Assembly: GCA_017307855.1 (NCBI GenBank)
Contig: JAFKGD010000003.1
Coordinates: forward strand, 186,001 to 250,000
DNA: 64,000 bases
DNA from: Burkholderiales bacterium
GTDB taxonomy: Bacteria > Pseudomonadota > Gammaproteobacteria > Burkholderiales > Burkholderiaceae_C
Direction: 5' to 3'
Positions 8,005 through 17,588 of this stretch are shown one piece after another. Under the pieces are notes generated by a model. The model searched no databases and was not told the origin of the DNA. It saw only the letters and a program-made list of their open reading frames with translations. The translations under genes were made by a program, and so were the position numbers. Positions within the stretch are counted from its first letter, which is position 1; every line of letters starts with the position of its first letter.

Positions 8005-9567
8005 ATGACCACCGATCGCCGACACCTGCTGCAACTGGCCTGCGCCAGCGCCACCACACTGTGGCTGCCGCGCAGCGCCTGGGCGGCCGCGCGCCTGCCT
8101 GCCCAGCCGTTCGCCATGGGCGTGGCCAGCGGCTCGCCCACGCATGACAGCGTGGTGCTGTGGACGCGCCTCGTCGATGGCGGGCGGCCGCTGGCGTCCG
8201 GGCCGGTCACCGTGCGCTGGGAGATCGCCGACGACGAGGCCTTCCGCCGCATCGTGCGGCACGGCCAGGCTCAGGCCCTGCCCGAACTGGCGCACGCCGT
8301 ACACGTGGAAGCCGGAGGGCTGGCCAGCGACCGCTGGTACTTCTACCGCTTCATGACGGCCGGCGCGGTGAGCGCCACCGGCCGCACGCGCACCTTTCCG
8401 GCGCCAGGCGCGGCGGCCACGCGGCTGCGGCTGGCCTACGCCTCGTGCCAGCGCTGGGAGCATGGCCACTACGGCGCCTGGCGCCACATGCGGGCCGATG
8501 AGCCCGACGCGGTGCTGTTCCTGGGCGACTACATCTACGAATACCCCGGCGCGAGCGACGCGGTGCGCAAGGTGCGCGGCGGCTGGACTGTCACGCTCGA
8601 CGATTACCGCGCGCGCTACGCCACCTACCGCAGCGATCCGCACCTGCAGGCGATGCACGCGGCCTGTCCGTGGCTGCTCACCTGGGACGACCACGAGGTG
8701 CAGAACGACCAGGCCGGCCGCACGCCCGGCAACAGCGGCCCGGACGGCGTCGACTACGCCGCCCGCCGCATCGCCGCGTACCAGGCCTACTACGAGCATC
8801 TGCCGCTGCGCTCGTCCGTGCTCACGCGGGCCGTGGCGGGGCTGGCCAGCGGGGCCGAGCTGCGGCTGTACGCCAGCGTGCGCTTCGGCACACTGGCGGC
8901 GCTGCACCTGCTGGACGACCGCCAGTACCGCGATCCGCAGGCCTGCACGCCGGGCGGCCGCTTCGGCGCGGGCGTGGTGGACACGGCGCAATGCGCGACG
9001 TGGAACGATCCCGCGCGAACGCTGCTGGGCGCGGCGCAGGAGCGCTGGATCGATGCGCGCCTGGCCGAGAGCGGCGCCACGTGGAACGTGATCGGCCAGC
9101 AGACTCTTTTTGGCCGGCGCGATTTCGCGGCGGGCCGGCGCGAGTTGCTGACCAACGACGGATGGGACGGCTATCCGGCCGCGCGCGGCCGGATGCTGGC
9201 CTCGCTGCAGCGCCATGCCACCGCCAACCCGGTGATCCTGGGTGGCGACATCCATCAGAACTGGGTCGGCCACGTGAAGGCCGACTACGCCCGGCCCGAC
9301 AGCCGTGCGCTGGGCGTGGAGTTCTGTGGCACCAGCGTCAGCTCGCGCGCCGGCACCAACGAGAAGCTGCCGCAGCGTCTGGCGGCCAATCCGCACTTCG
9401 TGTTCGCCGATGCCGAGCGGCGCGGCTACGGTCTGGTGGATTTCACACCGCGCGGCTTGCTGACCACACTGCGCACCGTCGATGACGTGACGCGCGAGGA
9501 CTCCGGCATCTCCACGCTGGCCCGCTTCGCGGTGCAGGCCGGGCGACCTGTGATCGAAGCCGCCTGA
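8005..9567 (+). CDS. phoD: Alkaline phosphatase D family protein, Tat-exported
   Basis: A 520-residue PhoD-type metallophosphoesterase predicted to be exported by the Tat pathway: the N-terminus carries DRRHLLQL followed by a hydrophobic stretch ending near SAWAA. Family motifs are all visible: ASCQRWEHGHYGAW, the metal-binding FLGDYIYEYPG, LLTWDDHEVQND, QTLFGRRDF and the late VILGGDIHQNW. It should hydrolyse phosphodiesters/monoesters such as teichoic-acid-like polymers or organophosphates in the periplasm, using Fe/Ca in characterised members. No Pho box was recognised upstream. It is convergent with serB. Confidence 0.92.
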   Translation: MTTDRRHLLQLACASATTLWLPRSAWAAARLPAQPFAMGVASGSPTHDSVVLWTRLVDGGRPLASGPVTVRWEIADDEAFRRIVRHGQAQALPELAHAVHVEAGGLASDRWYFYRFMTAGAVSATGRTRTFPAPGAAATRLRLAYASCQRWEHGHYGAWRHMRADEPDAVLFLGDYIYEYPGASDAVRKVRGGWTVTLDDYRARYATYRSDPHLQAMHAACPWLLTWDDHEVQNDQAGRTPGNSGPDGVDYAARRIAAYQAYYEHLPLRSSVLTRAVAGLASGAELRLYASVRFGTLAALHLLDDRQYRDPQACTPGGRFGAGVVDTAQCATWNDPARTLLGAAQERWIDARLAESGATWNVIGQQTLFGRRDFAAGRRELLTNDGWDGYPAARGRMLASLQRHATANPVILGGDIHQNWVGHVKADYARPDSRALGVEFCGTSVSSRAGTNEKLPQRLAANPHFVFADAERRGYGLVDFTPRGLLTTLRTVDDVTREDSGISTLARFAVQAGRPVIEAA

Positions 9568-9599
9568 AGGCCCAAGCCCGGCCAGTGCGGCACTCGGCA

Positions 9600-9620
9600 C
9601 TCGGCGCGCGAAGCGCCGAG
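9600..9620. terminator. Hairpin between convergent phoD and serB
   Basis: An 8-bp perfect inverted repeat, CTCGGCGC / GCGCCGAG with a 5-nt loop, lies 32 bp after the phoD stop and just before the serB stop (9627). It is strongly GC-paired but has no T run, so termination would be weak or Rho-assisted. Confidence 0.4.
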
Positions 9621-9626
9621 ATGGCC

Positions 9627-10364
9627 TCAGCGCAGCACTTCGAGCAGCCTGTCGAGCCCGCCGCTGTTGATCGCCACGTCGGCCTTCTCGCGCACGGCGG
9701 GCTTGGCGTGGTAGGCGACCGAGAGGCCGGCCACGCCCATCATCGGCAGGTCGTTGGCGCCGTCGCCCATGGCGATGGCCTGGCCCGGCGCGATGCCGAG
9801 CTTCTCGCAGGTTTGCAGCAACGTGCGACGCTTCTCGTCGCCATCGACGATGTCGCCCCAGGGCTGGTCGACCAGGTGGCCGGTGAGCACGCCATCGGCC
9901 ACTTCGAGCACATTGGAGCGCGCGTAGTCGATGTAGAGCCGGTCGCGGATGCGGTCGGTGAAGAAGGTGAAGCCGCCCGAGACCAGCAGCACCTTGAGCC
10001 CGGCGTACTGGCATTTCGCCACCAGGGCCGCGGCGCCCGGATTGAGCTGCAGGCGGTGGTGGTAGACCTGCTCCATGTGCGCCACGCTCACGCCCTTGAG
10101 CAGGGCCACGCGGCGGCGCAGGCTTTCCTTGTAGTCGGCGATCTCGCCGCGCATGGCCGCCTCGGTGATGGCCGCCACCTCGGCCTTGCGGCCGGCGGCG
10201 TCGGCGATCTCGTCCACGCATTCGATATTGATGAGCGTGGAGTCCATGTCGAAGGCGATCAGCCTGAAGTCGGCGAGCTTCAGCGGCGGAGTGATGCGCT
10301 GGACGACGAGGCCGGGGGAGAGTTCCTGCGGCGCGGTGGAGACAGGTGAGGCGGTGGAGGTCAT
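9627..10364 (-). CDS. serB: Phosphoserine phosphatase
   Basis: A 245-residue HAD-superfamily phosphatase catalysing the last step of serine biosynthesis. The catalytic motif FDMDSTLI (D39 nucleophile, D41 acid/base) is followed by INIECVDEIAD, the VSGGFTFF motif and the GDGANDLPMM motif that binds Mg2+. It has the short N-terminal extension of betaproteobacterial SerB rather than an ACT domain. GACAAT (minus strand, 10373-10378) lies 8 nt before the ATG with no ribosome site. It is 33 bp downstream of mfd on the same strand, so read-through from mfd is possible. Confidence 0.96.
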   Translation of the reverse strand: MTSTASPVSTAPQELSPGLVVQRITPPLKLADFRLIAFDMDSTLINIECVDEIADAAGRKAEVAAITEAAMRGEIADYKESLRRRVALLKGVSVAHMEQVYHHRLQLNPGAAALVAKCQYAGLKVLLVSGGFTFFTDRIRDRLYIDYARSNVLEVADGVLTGHLVDQPWGDIVDGDEKRRTLLQTCEKLGIAPGQAIAMGDGANDLPMMGVAGLSVAYHAKPAVREKADVAINSGGLDRLLEVLR

Positions 10365-10397
10365 GGTGGGCGATTGTCCTGCGGACGAACGGTGGAA

Positions 10398-13300
10398 TCA
10401 GGCGGCGGCGCCGGTGGGCTGGCCCAGCGAGCGCAGCACGTCGCGCACCATCTGCGCGCGGTCCTTGGGCGTTTTCAGTTCGCGCTCGATGCGCAGCTTT
10501 TCGTTGCCCGCGAGCTTGATGTGCTTGTTTTTCTGGATGAGCTGGATGATGGCCATGGGGTCCACCGGCGGGCTGGGCTTGAACGTGATGTTGGTCACGC
10601 CCGGCGCGGCATCGACCTTGACCACGCCGTAGGGCCGCGCCAGCACGCGCAGGCGGTGCACGTCGATGAGCGTCTGCGCCTGCGCGGGCAGCTTGCCGAA
10701 GCGGTCGACGATCTCTTCCAGCAGGCCGTCGATCTGATCGGCATTCTTCGCGGTGGCCAGCTTCTTGTAGAACGACAGGCGCAGGTGCACGTCGCCGCAG
10801 TAGTCGTCGGGCAGCAGCGCGGGCGCGTGCAGGTTGATCTCTGTGGCGGCATGCAGCGGAGCGAGCAGGTCGGGCTCCTTGCCTTCCTTCAGCGAGCGCA
10901 CGGCCTCGGCCAGCATCTCGTTGTAGAGCTGGAAGCCCACTTCCATCATGTTGCCGCTCTGGTTCTCGCCCAGCACCTCTCCGGCACCGCGGATCTCCAG
11001 GTCGTGCATGGCCAGGTAGAAGCCCGAGCCCAGCTCTTCCATCTGCTGGATGGCTTCCAGCCGCTGGCCGGCCTGCTTGGTCAGGCCCTCGGTGTCGGGC
11101 ACCATGAGATAGGCGTAGGCCTGGTGGTGGCTGCGTCCCACGCGGCCTCGCAGCTGGTGCAGCTGCGCCAGGCCGAACTTGTCTGCGCGGCTGATGACGA
11201 TGGTGTTGGCGCTGGGCACGTCGATGCCGGTCTCGATGATGGTCGAGCACAAGAGCAGGTTGTAGCGCTGCGCCACGAAGTCGCGCATCACGCGTTCGAG
11301 CTCGCGCTCGGGCATCTGGCCGTGGGCCACCGCGATGCGTGCCTCGGGCAGGATCTGCTCGAGCTTCTGGCGCCGGTTCTCGATGGTCTCGACCTCGTTG
11401 TGCAGGAAGTACACCTGCCCGCCGCGCTTGAGTTCGCGCAGCACGGCTTCGCGGATCACGCCCGTGCCTTCGTTGCGCACGAAGGTCTTGATGGCCAGCC
11501 GGCGCTGCGGCGCGGTTGCGATCACGCTGAGGTCGCGCAGGCCTTCGAGCGCCATGCCCAGCGTGCGCGGGATGGGCGTGGCGGTGAGCGTGAGCACGTC
11601 CACTTCAGCGCGCAGGGCCTTCATCTGCTCCTTGTGGCGCACGCCGAAGCGGTGTTCCTCGTCGATGATCAGGAGGCCCAGGTTCTTGAAGTGCGTTTTC
11701 TCCGACAGCAGCTTGTGCGTGCCCACGACGATGTCCACGCTGCCATCGGCCACGCCCTTGAGGGCGGCCGTGATTTCCTTGGCCGAGCGGAAGCGGCTCA
11801 TCTCGGCCACCTTCACGGGCCACTTGCTGAAGCGGTCCACCAATGTCTGGTAATGCTGCTCGGCCAGCAGCGTGGTGGGCGCGAGGAAAGCCACCTGCTT
11901 GCCGCCTGTGACGGCGACGAAGGCCGCACGCAGCGCGACCTCGGTCTTGCCGAAGCCCACGTCGCCGCACACCAGCCGGTCCATCGGCTGCGGGCTGATC
12001 ATGTCCTGGATGACGGCGTGGATGGCGGCACGCTGGTCGGCTGTCTCGTCGAAACCGAAGTCGGCCGCGAACTGCTCGTAGTCCTGCGCGGCGAAGCGGA
12101 AGGCGTGGCCCTCGCGCGCGGCGCGGCGGGCGTAGATGTTGAGCAGCTCGGCGGCGGCGTCGCGCACCTGCTCGGCGGCCTTGCGGCGCGCCTTGTCCCA
12201 CTGGCCGCTGCCCAGCTTGTGCAGCGGCGCCTCGTCGGCCGACACGCCGGTGTAGCGGCTGATCAGGTGCAGCTGACTCACGGGCACGTAGAGGGTGGCC
12301 TTGTCCGCGTACTCCAGATGCAGGAATTCCTGCACGGCCGGGCTGCCGTCGGCGTTCTTCTCGCCCAGATCCATGTTGACCAGGCCGCGGTAGCGGCCGA
12401 TGCCGTGGGCCGAGTGCACGACCGGGTCGCCCAGGGTGAGTTCGGCAAGATCCTTGATGAGCGCCTCGACGTCGCTCACCTGTTCCTGCTTGCGGCGGCG
12501 GCGTGCCGAGGGCGCGGCTGCGAACAGCTCGGTCTCGGTGACGAGATCGATGCCGGCCTCCAGCCAGGCGAAGCCCGCGGCCACGGCACCGGTGGCGATG
12601 CCGATCTTCTCGTCGTCGGCCGCGCGGAACTCGGCCAGCGTGTCGAAGGCCGGCGGGCTCACGCCGCCGGCCCGCAGGAAGTCGAGCAGGCTCTCGCGCC
12701 GTCCGTCGCTTTCGGCCAGCAACAGCACGCGCTGCTGGGTGTTGCGGATGTGGCCCTGCAGGCGCGCCAGCGGCTCCTCCGCGCCGCGCACCACGGCCAT
12801 CGGCGGCAGGGCCTCGACTTCGACGTACGGCGAGACGGCGTCTTCCGCTTCCGCTTCGGCTTGCGGCGCGCCGGTATCCGCCGGTTGCGCGCGCACGGGC
12901 CGCACGGCCAGCTGCGCGTGCGGCTTGGCCCCGGCGTAGAACTGCTCGGCTGAAAGGAACAGCGCCTCGGGCGGCAGCACGGGCCGCTCGGGGTCGCCAC
13001 GCACCAGGCGGTGGCGCTCGCGCGTGTCCTGCCAGAAGTGCTGGAAGGCGGCTTCCAGGTCGCCCAGCAGCACCAGCGTGGTGTCGGCGCCGAGGTAATC
13101 GAAGACGGTGGCCGTGTCTTCGAAGAAGAGCGGCAGGTAGTACTCGATGCCCGCGGTGGCCACGCCAGCGCCCATGTCCTTGTAGATGCGGCTCTTGGTC
13201 GGATCGCCTTCGAGCAGTTCGCGCCAGCGGCTGCGAAAGCGCGCCCGGGCCGCATCGTCCATGGGGAACTCGCGGCCGGGCAGCAGGCGCACTTCGGGCA

Positions 13301-13928
13301 CGGGGAACAGGCTGCGCTGGCTGTCGGGGTCGAACGTGCGGATCGAATCGATCTCGTCGTCGAACAGATCCACGCGCAGCGGCATGGTGGCGCCCATCGG
13401 GTAGAGGTCGATGAGGCCGCCGCGCACGGCGTATTCGCCCGGGCTCACCACCTGCGTGACGTGGCTGTAGCCGGCCAGCGTGAGCTGGGCCTTGAGCTTC
13501 GCTTCGTCGAGCTTCTGCTTGACCTTGAACTGGAAGGTGTAGCCCGCCAGGAACGAAGGTGGCGCCACGCGGTAGAGCGCGGTAGTGGCCGGCACGATCA
13601 CCACGTCGGCGCCGTTGTCGCCTTCGCCACGCTGCGAGATGCGCCAGAGCGTGGCCAGCCGTTCGGAGATCAGGTCCTGGTGCGGCGAGAACGTGTCGTA
13701 CGGCAGGGTTTCCCAGTCAGGGAACACCACCACGCGCAGCTCGGGCGCGAAGAAGGCGAGTTCGCCCGTGAGGCGCTGGGCGTCGGTGGCGTCGGACGCC
13801 ACCACGGCGGTGATGCGGCCGGCGGCTTTCTCGCGCGCGGCCAGTTCGGCCAGCAGCAGGGCGTCGGCCGAGCCGGGCGGGCGCGGCAGCGTGAAGCGCT
13901 TGCCGGGGGTGAGGCGGGGCAGTTCCAT
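10398..13928 (-). CDS. mfd: Transcription-repair coupling factor
   Basis: A 1176-residue Mfd, the ATP-dependent translocase that removes stalled RNA polymerase and recruits UvrA. In order: UvrB-homologous N-terminal region (about 1-350), RNA-polymerase-interacting domain (about 480-560, LTLGDPVVHSAHGIGRY), and RecG-like motor with Walker A GDVGFGKT, the IIDEEHRFG box and later helicase motifs, then the C-terminal TRCF domain. A low-complexity acidic insert (about 355-372) is a local variation. The start MELPRL at 13928 is chosen; a longer frame to 13997 would include an inverted repeat and lacks similarity. Confidence 0.97.
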   Translation of the reverse strand: MELPRLTPGKRFTLPRPPGSADALLLAELAAREKAAGRITAVVASDATDAQRLTGELAFFAPELRVVVFPDWETLPYDTFSPHQDLISERLATLWRISQRGEGDNGADVVIVPATTALYRVAPPSFLAGYTFQFKVKQKLDEAKLKAQLTLAGYSHVTQVVSPGEYAVRGGLIDLYPMGATMPLRVDLFDDEIDSIRTFDPDSQRSLFPVPEVRLLPGREFPMDDAARARFRSRWRELLEGDPTKSRIYKDMGAGVATAGIEYYLPLFFEDTATVFDYLGADTTLVLLGDLEAAFQHFWQDTRERHRLVRGDPERPVLPPEALFLSAEQFYAGAKPHAQLAVRPVRAQPADTGAPQAEAEAEDAVSPYVEVEALPPMAVVRGAEEPLARLQGHIRNTQQRVLLLAESDGRRESLLDFLRAGGVSPPAFDTLAEFRAADDEKIGIATGAVAAGFAWLEAGIDLVTETELFAAAPSARRRRKQEQVSDVEALIKDLAELTLGDPVVHSAHGIGRYRGLVNMDLGEKNADGSPAVQEFLHLEYADKATLYVPVSQLHLISRYTGVSADEAPLHKLGSGQWDKARRKAAEQVRDAAAELLNIYARRAAREGHAFRFAAQDYEQFAADFGFDETADQRAAIHAVIQDMISPQPMDRLVCGDVGFGKTEVALRAAFVAVTGGKQVAFLAPTTLLAEQHYQTLVDRFSKWPVKVAEMSRFRSAKEITAALKGVADGSVDIVVGTHKLLSEKTHFKNLGLLIIDEEHRFGVRHKEQMKALRAEVDVLTLTATPIPRTLGMALEGLRDLSVIATAPQRRLAIKTFVRNEGTGVIREAVLRELKRGGQVYFLHNEVETIENRRQKLEQILPEARIAVAHGQMPERELERVMRDFVAQRYNLLLCSTIIETGIDVPSANTIVISRADKFGLAQLHQLRGRVGRSHHQAYAYLMVPDTEGLTKQAGQRLEAIQQMEELGSGFYLAMHDLEIRGAGEVLGENQSGNMMEVGFQLYNEMLAEAVRSLKEGKEPDLLAPLHAATEINLHAPALLPDDYCGDVHLRLSFYKKLATAKNADQIDGLLEEIVDRFGKLPAQAQTLIDVHRLRVLARPYGVVKVDAAPGVTNITFKPSPPVDPMAIIQLIQKNKHIKLAGNEKLRIERELKTPKDRAQMVRDVLRSLGQPTGAAA

Positions 13929-13988
13929 CCGAAGTATCCGATCCCAACGACGTCGTGCGGGCGCCCCTGGGCGCCCTGCAAATGACAA

Positions 13989-14019
13989 GCACCCCACGCC
14001 TCTTCAAAGGGTGGGGTGC
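13989..14019. promoter_or_regulatory. Perfect 9-bp inverted repeat between mfd and ispD
   Basis: GCACCCCAC (13989-13997) and GTGGGGTGC (14011-14019) form a perfect dyad with a 13-nt spacer in the 110-bp mfd/ispD divergent gap. It lies immediately upstream of a TAGAAT hexamer (14033-14038). It could be a protein-binding operator, or a hairpin in the mfd leader since the leftward transcript continues into a T-rich stretch. Confidence 0.45.
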
Positions 14020-14032
14020 GATGGGCTGATTC

Positions 14033-14038
14033 TAGAAT
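14033..14038 (+). promoter_or_regulatory. Candidate -10 element for ispD
   Basis: TAGAAT lies directly before the GTG at 14039. If it is used, transcription would begin around 14045, which would rule out the GTG start and favour the TTG at 14069 for ispD. No convincing -35 hexamer is seen. Confidence 0.35.
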
Positions 14039-14827
14039 GTGCAGCCTCACTCCACCGCCCATGCTGCCTTGAAACCCTTCGAAGAAAAGTCCCTGGCGCC
14101 GCTGCCTGCCGACGCGGCTGCGCGGTGCTGGGTGCTGATTCCCTGCGCGGGCTCGGGCCAGCGCGCGGGCGAAGGCGGGCCCAAGCAGTACCGCCCGATC
14201 GCGGGCCGGCCGATGGTGCGCCACACCGTCGAGGCGTTCCGCGGCGCGGCCGACCGTCTGGCTGGCGTGTGGGTGGTCATCGCGCCGGACGACGAAGACT
14301 TCCTCACGGTCTTTCCCGATTTCAACGGCAAGGGCGAATACCTGCTGGCCGGCGGTGGCGCCACGCGCGCGGCCACGGTACTGGCCGGGCTGCGCGCCAT
14401 GCGCGCGAGCGGCGTGCCGCCCACTGACTGGGTGCTGGTGCACGACGCGGCGCGCTGCCTGATCACGCCCGCGCAGATCGGGGCGTTGATCGACGCCTGC
14501 CAGGGCGATGCCGTGGGCGGCCTGCTGGCCCAGCCGCTGGCCGATACGCTCAAGGCCGCAGAGGGCGGCCGCGTGACGGCCACGCTGCCACGCGGCGGCA
14601 AGTGGCTCGCGCAGACACCGCAGATGTTCCGCCTGGGAGTGCTGGCCGATGCGCTGGAACGCGCCGGCGATGCCGTGACCGACGAAGCCTCGGCCATCGA
14701 GGCCCTGGGCCTGGCGCCGCGCCTGGTGGCGGGCAGTGCACAGAATTTCAAGGTGACCTGGCCCGAAGATTTCGCGCTGGCCGAGGCCGTGCTGGCCGCC
14801 CGCGCCCATGCAGATATGAACACATGA
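14039..14827 (+). CDS. ispD: 2-C-methyl-D-erythritol 4-phosphate cytidylyltransferase
   Basis: IspD transfers CMP to methylerythritol 4-phosphate in the non-mevalonate isoprenoid pathway. The CTP-binding [16 protein letters not shown] motif is at about residues 35-51, then LVHDAARC and the QTPQMFR motif. The start is uncertain: GTG at 14039 gives 262 residues with about 29 residues ahead of the conserved core, while TTG at 14069 gives 252 and fits better with the -10 hexamer just upstream. Its 3' end overlaps ispF by 4 bp (ATGA), indicating coupled translation. Confidence 0.93.
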   Translation: MQPHSTAHAALKPFEEKSLAPLPADAAARCWVLIPCAGSGQRAGEGGPKQYRPIAGRPMVRHTVEAFRGAADRLAGVWVVIAPDDEDFLTVFPDFNGKGEYLLAGGGATRAATVLAGLRAMRASGVPPTDWVLVHDAARCLITPAQIGALIDACQGDAVGGLLAQPLADTLKAAEGGRVTATLPRGGKWLAQTPQMFRLGVLADALERAGDAVTDEASAIEALGLAPRLVAGSAQNFKVTWPEDFALAEAVLAARAHADMNT

Positions 14828-15315
14828 ACACGACACCCTTCGATTTCCGCATCGGCGAAGGCTGGGACACGCACCAGCTTGCCGCCGGCCGCAAGCTCAT
14901 CCTCGGCGGCGTCGAGGTGCCGCACACCCTGGGCCTGCTCGGCCATTCGGATGCCGACGTGCTGCTGCATGCCATCACCGATGCGCTGCTGGGCGCGGCT
15001 GCGCTGGGCGACATCGGCCGGCACTTCCCCGACACCGACGCGCAGTTCAAGGGGGCTGATTCCGCCGTGCTGCTGGCCGAGGCGGCACGCCGTGTGCGCG
15101 CGGCCGGCTGGCAGATCGTCAATCTGGACAGCACCATCGTCGCCCAGGCGCCCAAGCTCGCGCCGCACATCCCGGCCATGTGCGCGCGCATCGCCGAGGT
15201 GCTGACGCTGGATGCGGGCCGCGTGAACGTGAAGGCCAAGACGGCCGAGAAGCTCGGACCCGTGGGCGAGGGCCGCAGCATGGAGGCACGCGCCGTCGTG
15301 CTGCTGGCGCGCTGA
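14824..15315 (+). CDS. ispF: 2-C-methyl-D-erythritol 2,4-cyclodiphosphate synthase
   Basis: A 163-residue IspF, the trimeric zinc enzyme that cyclises CDP-methylerythritol 2-phosphate, the step after IspD and IspE. The zinc-binding GEGWDTHQL (normally GxGxDxH) is at residues 11-19 and the [19 protein letters not shown] motif follows at about 41-59; the late KAKTAEKLG motif is intact. The overlapping start with ispD is the standard gene pair arrangement. It ends 21 bp before the convergent amidohydrolase. Confidence 0.97.
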   Translation: MNTTPFDFRIGEGWDTHQLAAGRKLILGGVEVPHTLGLLGHSDADVLLHAITDALLGAAALGDIGRHFPDTDAQFKGADSAVLLAEAARRVRAAGWQIVNLDSTIVAQAPKLAPHIPAMCARIAEVLTLDAGRVNVKAKTAEKLGPVGEGRSMEARAVVLLAR

Positions 15316-15336
15316 CGTGCGTGGCGCGGGCCGAGG

Positions 15337-16710
15337 CTAGACCTGGCCCAGCCCGTCCATCAGGTCGTCGAGCAGGCGGTAGTCCGGCAGCGTGGTGTCG
15401 ATCGCCCGGCCCGCGCGCAGCACCACCCTGTCGGCCTGGAAGCGCGAGAGCATCTCCGACCAGCTGCGGGCACGCAGCACGACGAGATCGGCCGTGCCGC
15501 CCGGATCGATGCGGCCGGTACCGGGGGCCAGTCCCATGATGCCTGCGGGCCATTGCGTGGCAGCGCCGATCCAGCCGTCGTGCGGATGATCGAGTTGCAG
15601 GATCTTCACGGCCTGCGCGTAGGTGTCGAGCATGTCGTGATCGCCGTAGGCGTAGAACGGATCGCGGCAATTGTCGCCCGCCACGGCGACCGGGATGCCA
15701 CGCGCGCGCATCTCGTGCAGCAGTGTCACGCCACGCCAGCGCGGGGTCCGGCCGCCGCCGGGCGTGCGGTCCTGCAGGTACATGTTGACGACGGGCAGGC
15801 TGACCACGGCCAGGCCGGCATCGACGCAGGCGGCGAGCGTGGCCTCAATGAACTCGTCCGTCTGCAACGCGAGTGAGCAGCAGTGGCCGCAGAGGATGCG
15901 GCCCTTGAAGCCGACCTGCAGCGCCAGCTGCGCCACACGGATGAGCGTACGGGCCTCGGGGTCGGTGGCCTCGTCCACGTGCAGGTCGATGTCGAGGCCA
16001 CGCTCGGTCGCCAGCGCGAGAAGACGCAGCATGGCTGCGTCGAACTCGGGCATCAGCGGTGTGTTGGGCAGACTGCGGAAACGCGTCACGCAGCCCAGTT
16101 GTCCGCCGGCCGTTGCCACGATATCGGCCAGTTGCCGCGCCTCGTCGGTCAGGAAGATGTCCAGCGGCGCGATCGATGAGGCCTGCAGCGTGATCCGCCC
16201 CGCCCATTCGTCGCGCATCCGCATGAACACGGGAAACGAGATCGAAGCCTGCGGCGCGAGCGAGTCGAGGTGGGTCCGGATGGCGACGACGCCTTTGGCG
16301 TGGGCGGTCATCAGCGCGAACTCCATGCGCCGCCGCACGTCCTGCGCGTGCCAGTGGCGCGTGCGGTCCTCGCCGGTGGCGATGGCCGCGCCGTGACCGT
16401 CGCCCGTGGGGTTGGATTTGCGCGGCCAGATGTGGCCTTTGTCCAGATGCGTGTGGCAGTCGACCAGGCCCGGCAGCACCAGCGATCGGCCGAGATCGGG
16501 GCCCAGATGCGCGGGCACGGTGAGCGCTGCCTCGACGGCTTCGATGCGGCCGCCCTGCAGCACGATGTCGACGGCGGCCAGGTCTTCGCCGTGCGGCGTT
16601 CCCGCCGTGGCGACGGCCAGCGCCCGGGGCAGCAGACTGGCAGGGGCGCGGACATTGCGCAGCGCAGTCCGGGGAGTGTCGGGCAGGGCGAAGAAGGGCG
16701 TGGTGGTCAT
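15337..16710 (-). CDS. Cytosine-deaminase-like amidohydrolase
   Basis: A 457-residue metal-dependent hydrolase of the CodA/AtzC-like branch. The metal and catalytic signatures are complete: VDCHTHLDKGH near residue 84, HVDEA near 237, GHCCSLA near 269 and the terminal AGDNCRDPF aspartate near 340. Family members deaminate cytosine, isocytosine, creatinine or s-triazine derivatives; the N-terminus is longer than in CodA. It is the last gene of a leftward operon, 7 bp after the permease, which implies that its substrate or a product of it is imported by the adjacent ABC system. The exact substrate is unknown. Confidence 0.88.
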   Translation of the reverse strand: MTTTPFFALPDTPRTALRNVRAPASLLPRALAVATAGTPHGEDLAAVDIVLQGGRIEAVEAALTVPAHLGPDLGRSLVLPGLVDCHTHLDKGHIWPRKSNPTGDGHGAAIATGEDRTRHWHAQDVRRRMEFALMTAHAKGVVAIRTHLDSLAPQASISFPVFMRMRDEWAGRITLQASSIAPLDIFLTDEARQLADIVATAGGQLGCVTRFRSLPNTPLMPEFDAAMLRLLALATERGLDIDLHVDEATDPEARTLIRVAQLALQVGFKGRILCGHCCSLALQTDEFIEATLAACVDAGLAVVSLPVVNMYLQDRTPGGGRTPRWRGVTLLHEMRARGIPVAVAGDNCRDPFYAYGDHDMLDTYAQAVKILQLDHPHDGWIGAATQWPAGIMGLAPGTGRIDPGGTADLVVLRARSWSEMLSRFQADRVVLRAGRAIDTTLPDYRLLDDLMDGLGQV

Positions 16711-16717
16711 GTGCGCT

Positions 16718-17575
16718 TCAATTCTCGCGCTTGAGCGCGCTGTCGTGCCAGTGCCGCAGTGCCAGATGCGAGATCAGCGACAGGCACAGGAAGATGACGA
16801 TGCCGCAGCCCGAGATCAGCGCCAGCGCGGCGAACATGCGCGGAATCTGCATCTGGTAGCCCGATTCGAGGATGCGGAACGCCAGCCCCGACGCCGTGCC
16901 GCCGGTGCCGGCGACGAACTCGGCCACCACGGCCCCGATGAGCGCAAGGCCACCCGATATCCGCAGCCCGCCCAGAAAGTAGGGCATGGCCGCGGGCAGG
17001 CGCAGGTGCAGCAGCGTGCGCCAGCGCGAGGCACGGTAGAGCTGGAACAGGTTGACGAGGTTGTGGTCGGCGGAATTGAGGCCCAGCGTGGTGTTGGACA
17101 GGATGGGAAAGAACGCCACCAGCCACGCACAGATGAGCAGCGAGACCGTCACGTTGTCGGCCCAGATGATGATCAGCGGCGCGATCGCCACCACGGGCGT
17201 GACCTGCAACACGATGGCGTAGGGGAACAGCGACAGCTCCATCCACTTGCTCTGGGTGAACAGGATCGCCAGCGCCATCCCGACGACAACGGCCGCCGTC
17301 AGCGCCGCGAGCGTGATCGAGACGGTGATCCAGAGCGAGCCGGCGAGCAGGTGCCATTCGGCCGACAGGGTACGCGCGATCAGCGACGGCGGTGGCAGCA
17401 CGAACGACGGAATGCCGCGCAGGCGCACCACGGCTTCCCATGCGATCAGGGCGAGGCAACCCAGCAGCAGCGGCGCCAGCAGGCGCGGCCACATGGCCGC
17501 CGGAAGGCCCAGCAGGCGACGATCGGGCGGCGAGGCAGGCGGCTCGGTCAGGGAGATGGGGAGTGCATGGTTCAT
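16718..17575 (-). CDS. ABC transporter permease, TauC/SsuC/NMT1-associated family
   Basis: A 285-residue inner-membrane permease with about six hydrophobic segments and the EAA-type cytoplasmic loop near ASRWRTLLHLRLPAAMPYF. It belongs to the BPD-type permeases of nitrate/sulfonate/taurine/hydroxymethylpyrimidine importers. The start MNHALPIS at 17575 leaves 13 bp after the ATPase gene. It should form the homodimeric channel for the ATPase and binding protein encoded just upstream. Confidence 0.9.
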   Translation of the reverse strand: MNHALPISLTEPPASPPDRRLLGLPAAMWPRLLAPLLLGCLALIAWEAVVRLRGIPSFVLPPPSLIARTLSAEWHLLAGSLWITVSITLAALTAAVVVGMALAILFTQSKWMELSLFPYAIVLQVTPVVAIAPLIIIWADNVTVSLLICAWLVAFFPILSNTTLGLNSADHNLVNLFQLYRASRWRTLLHLRLPAAMPYFLGGLRISGGLALIGAVVAEFVAGTGGTASGLAFRILESGYQMQIPRMFAALALISGCGIVIFLCLSLISHLALRHWHDSALKREN

Positions 17576-17588
17576 CGGATTTGCGGTG

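Noticed and set aside
6640-11250. Apparent 1536-residue fusion on the minus strand joining mfd, serB and transporter regions
   Set aside because: Only the last 420 residues match a real family (YbfB-type transporter). The upstream part is a shadow of serB and mfd read in another frame.
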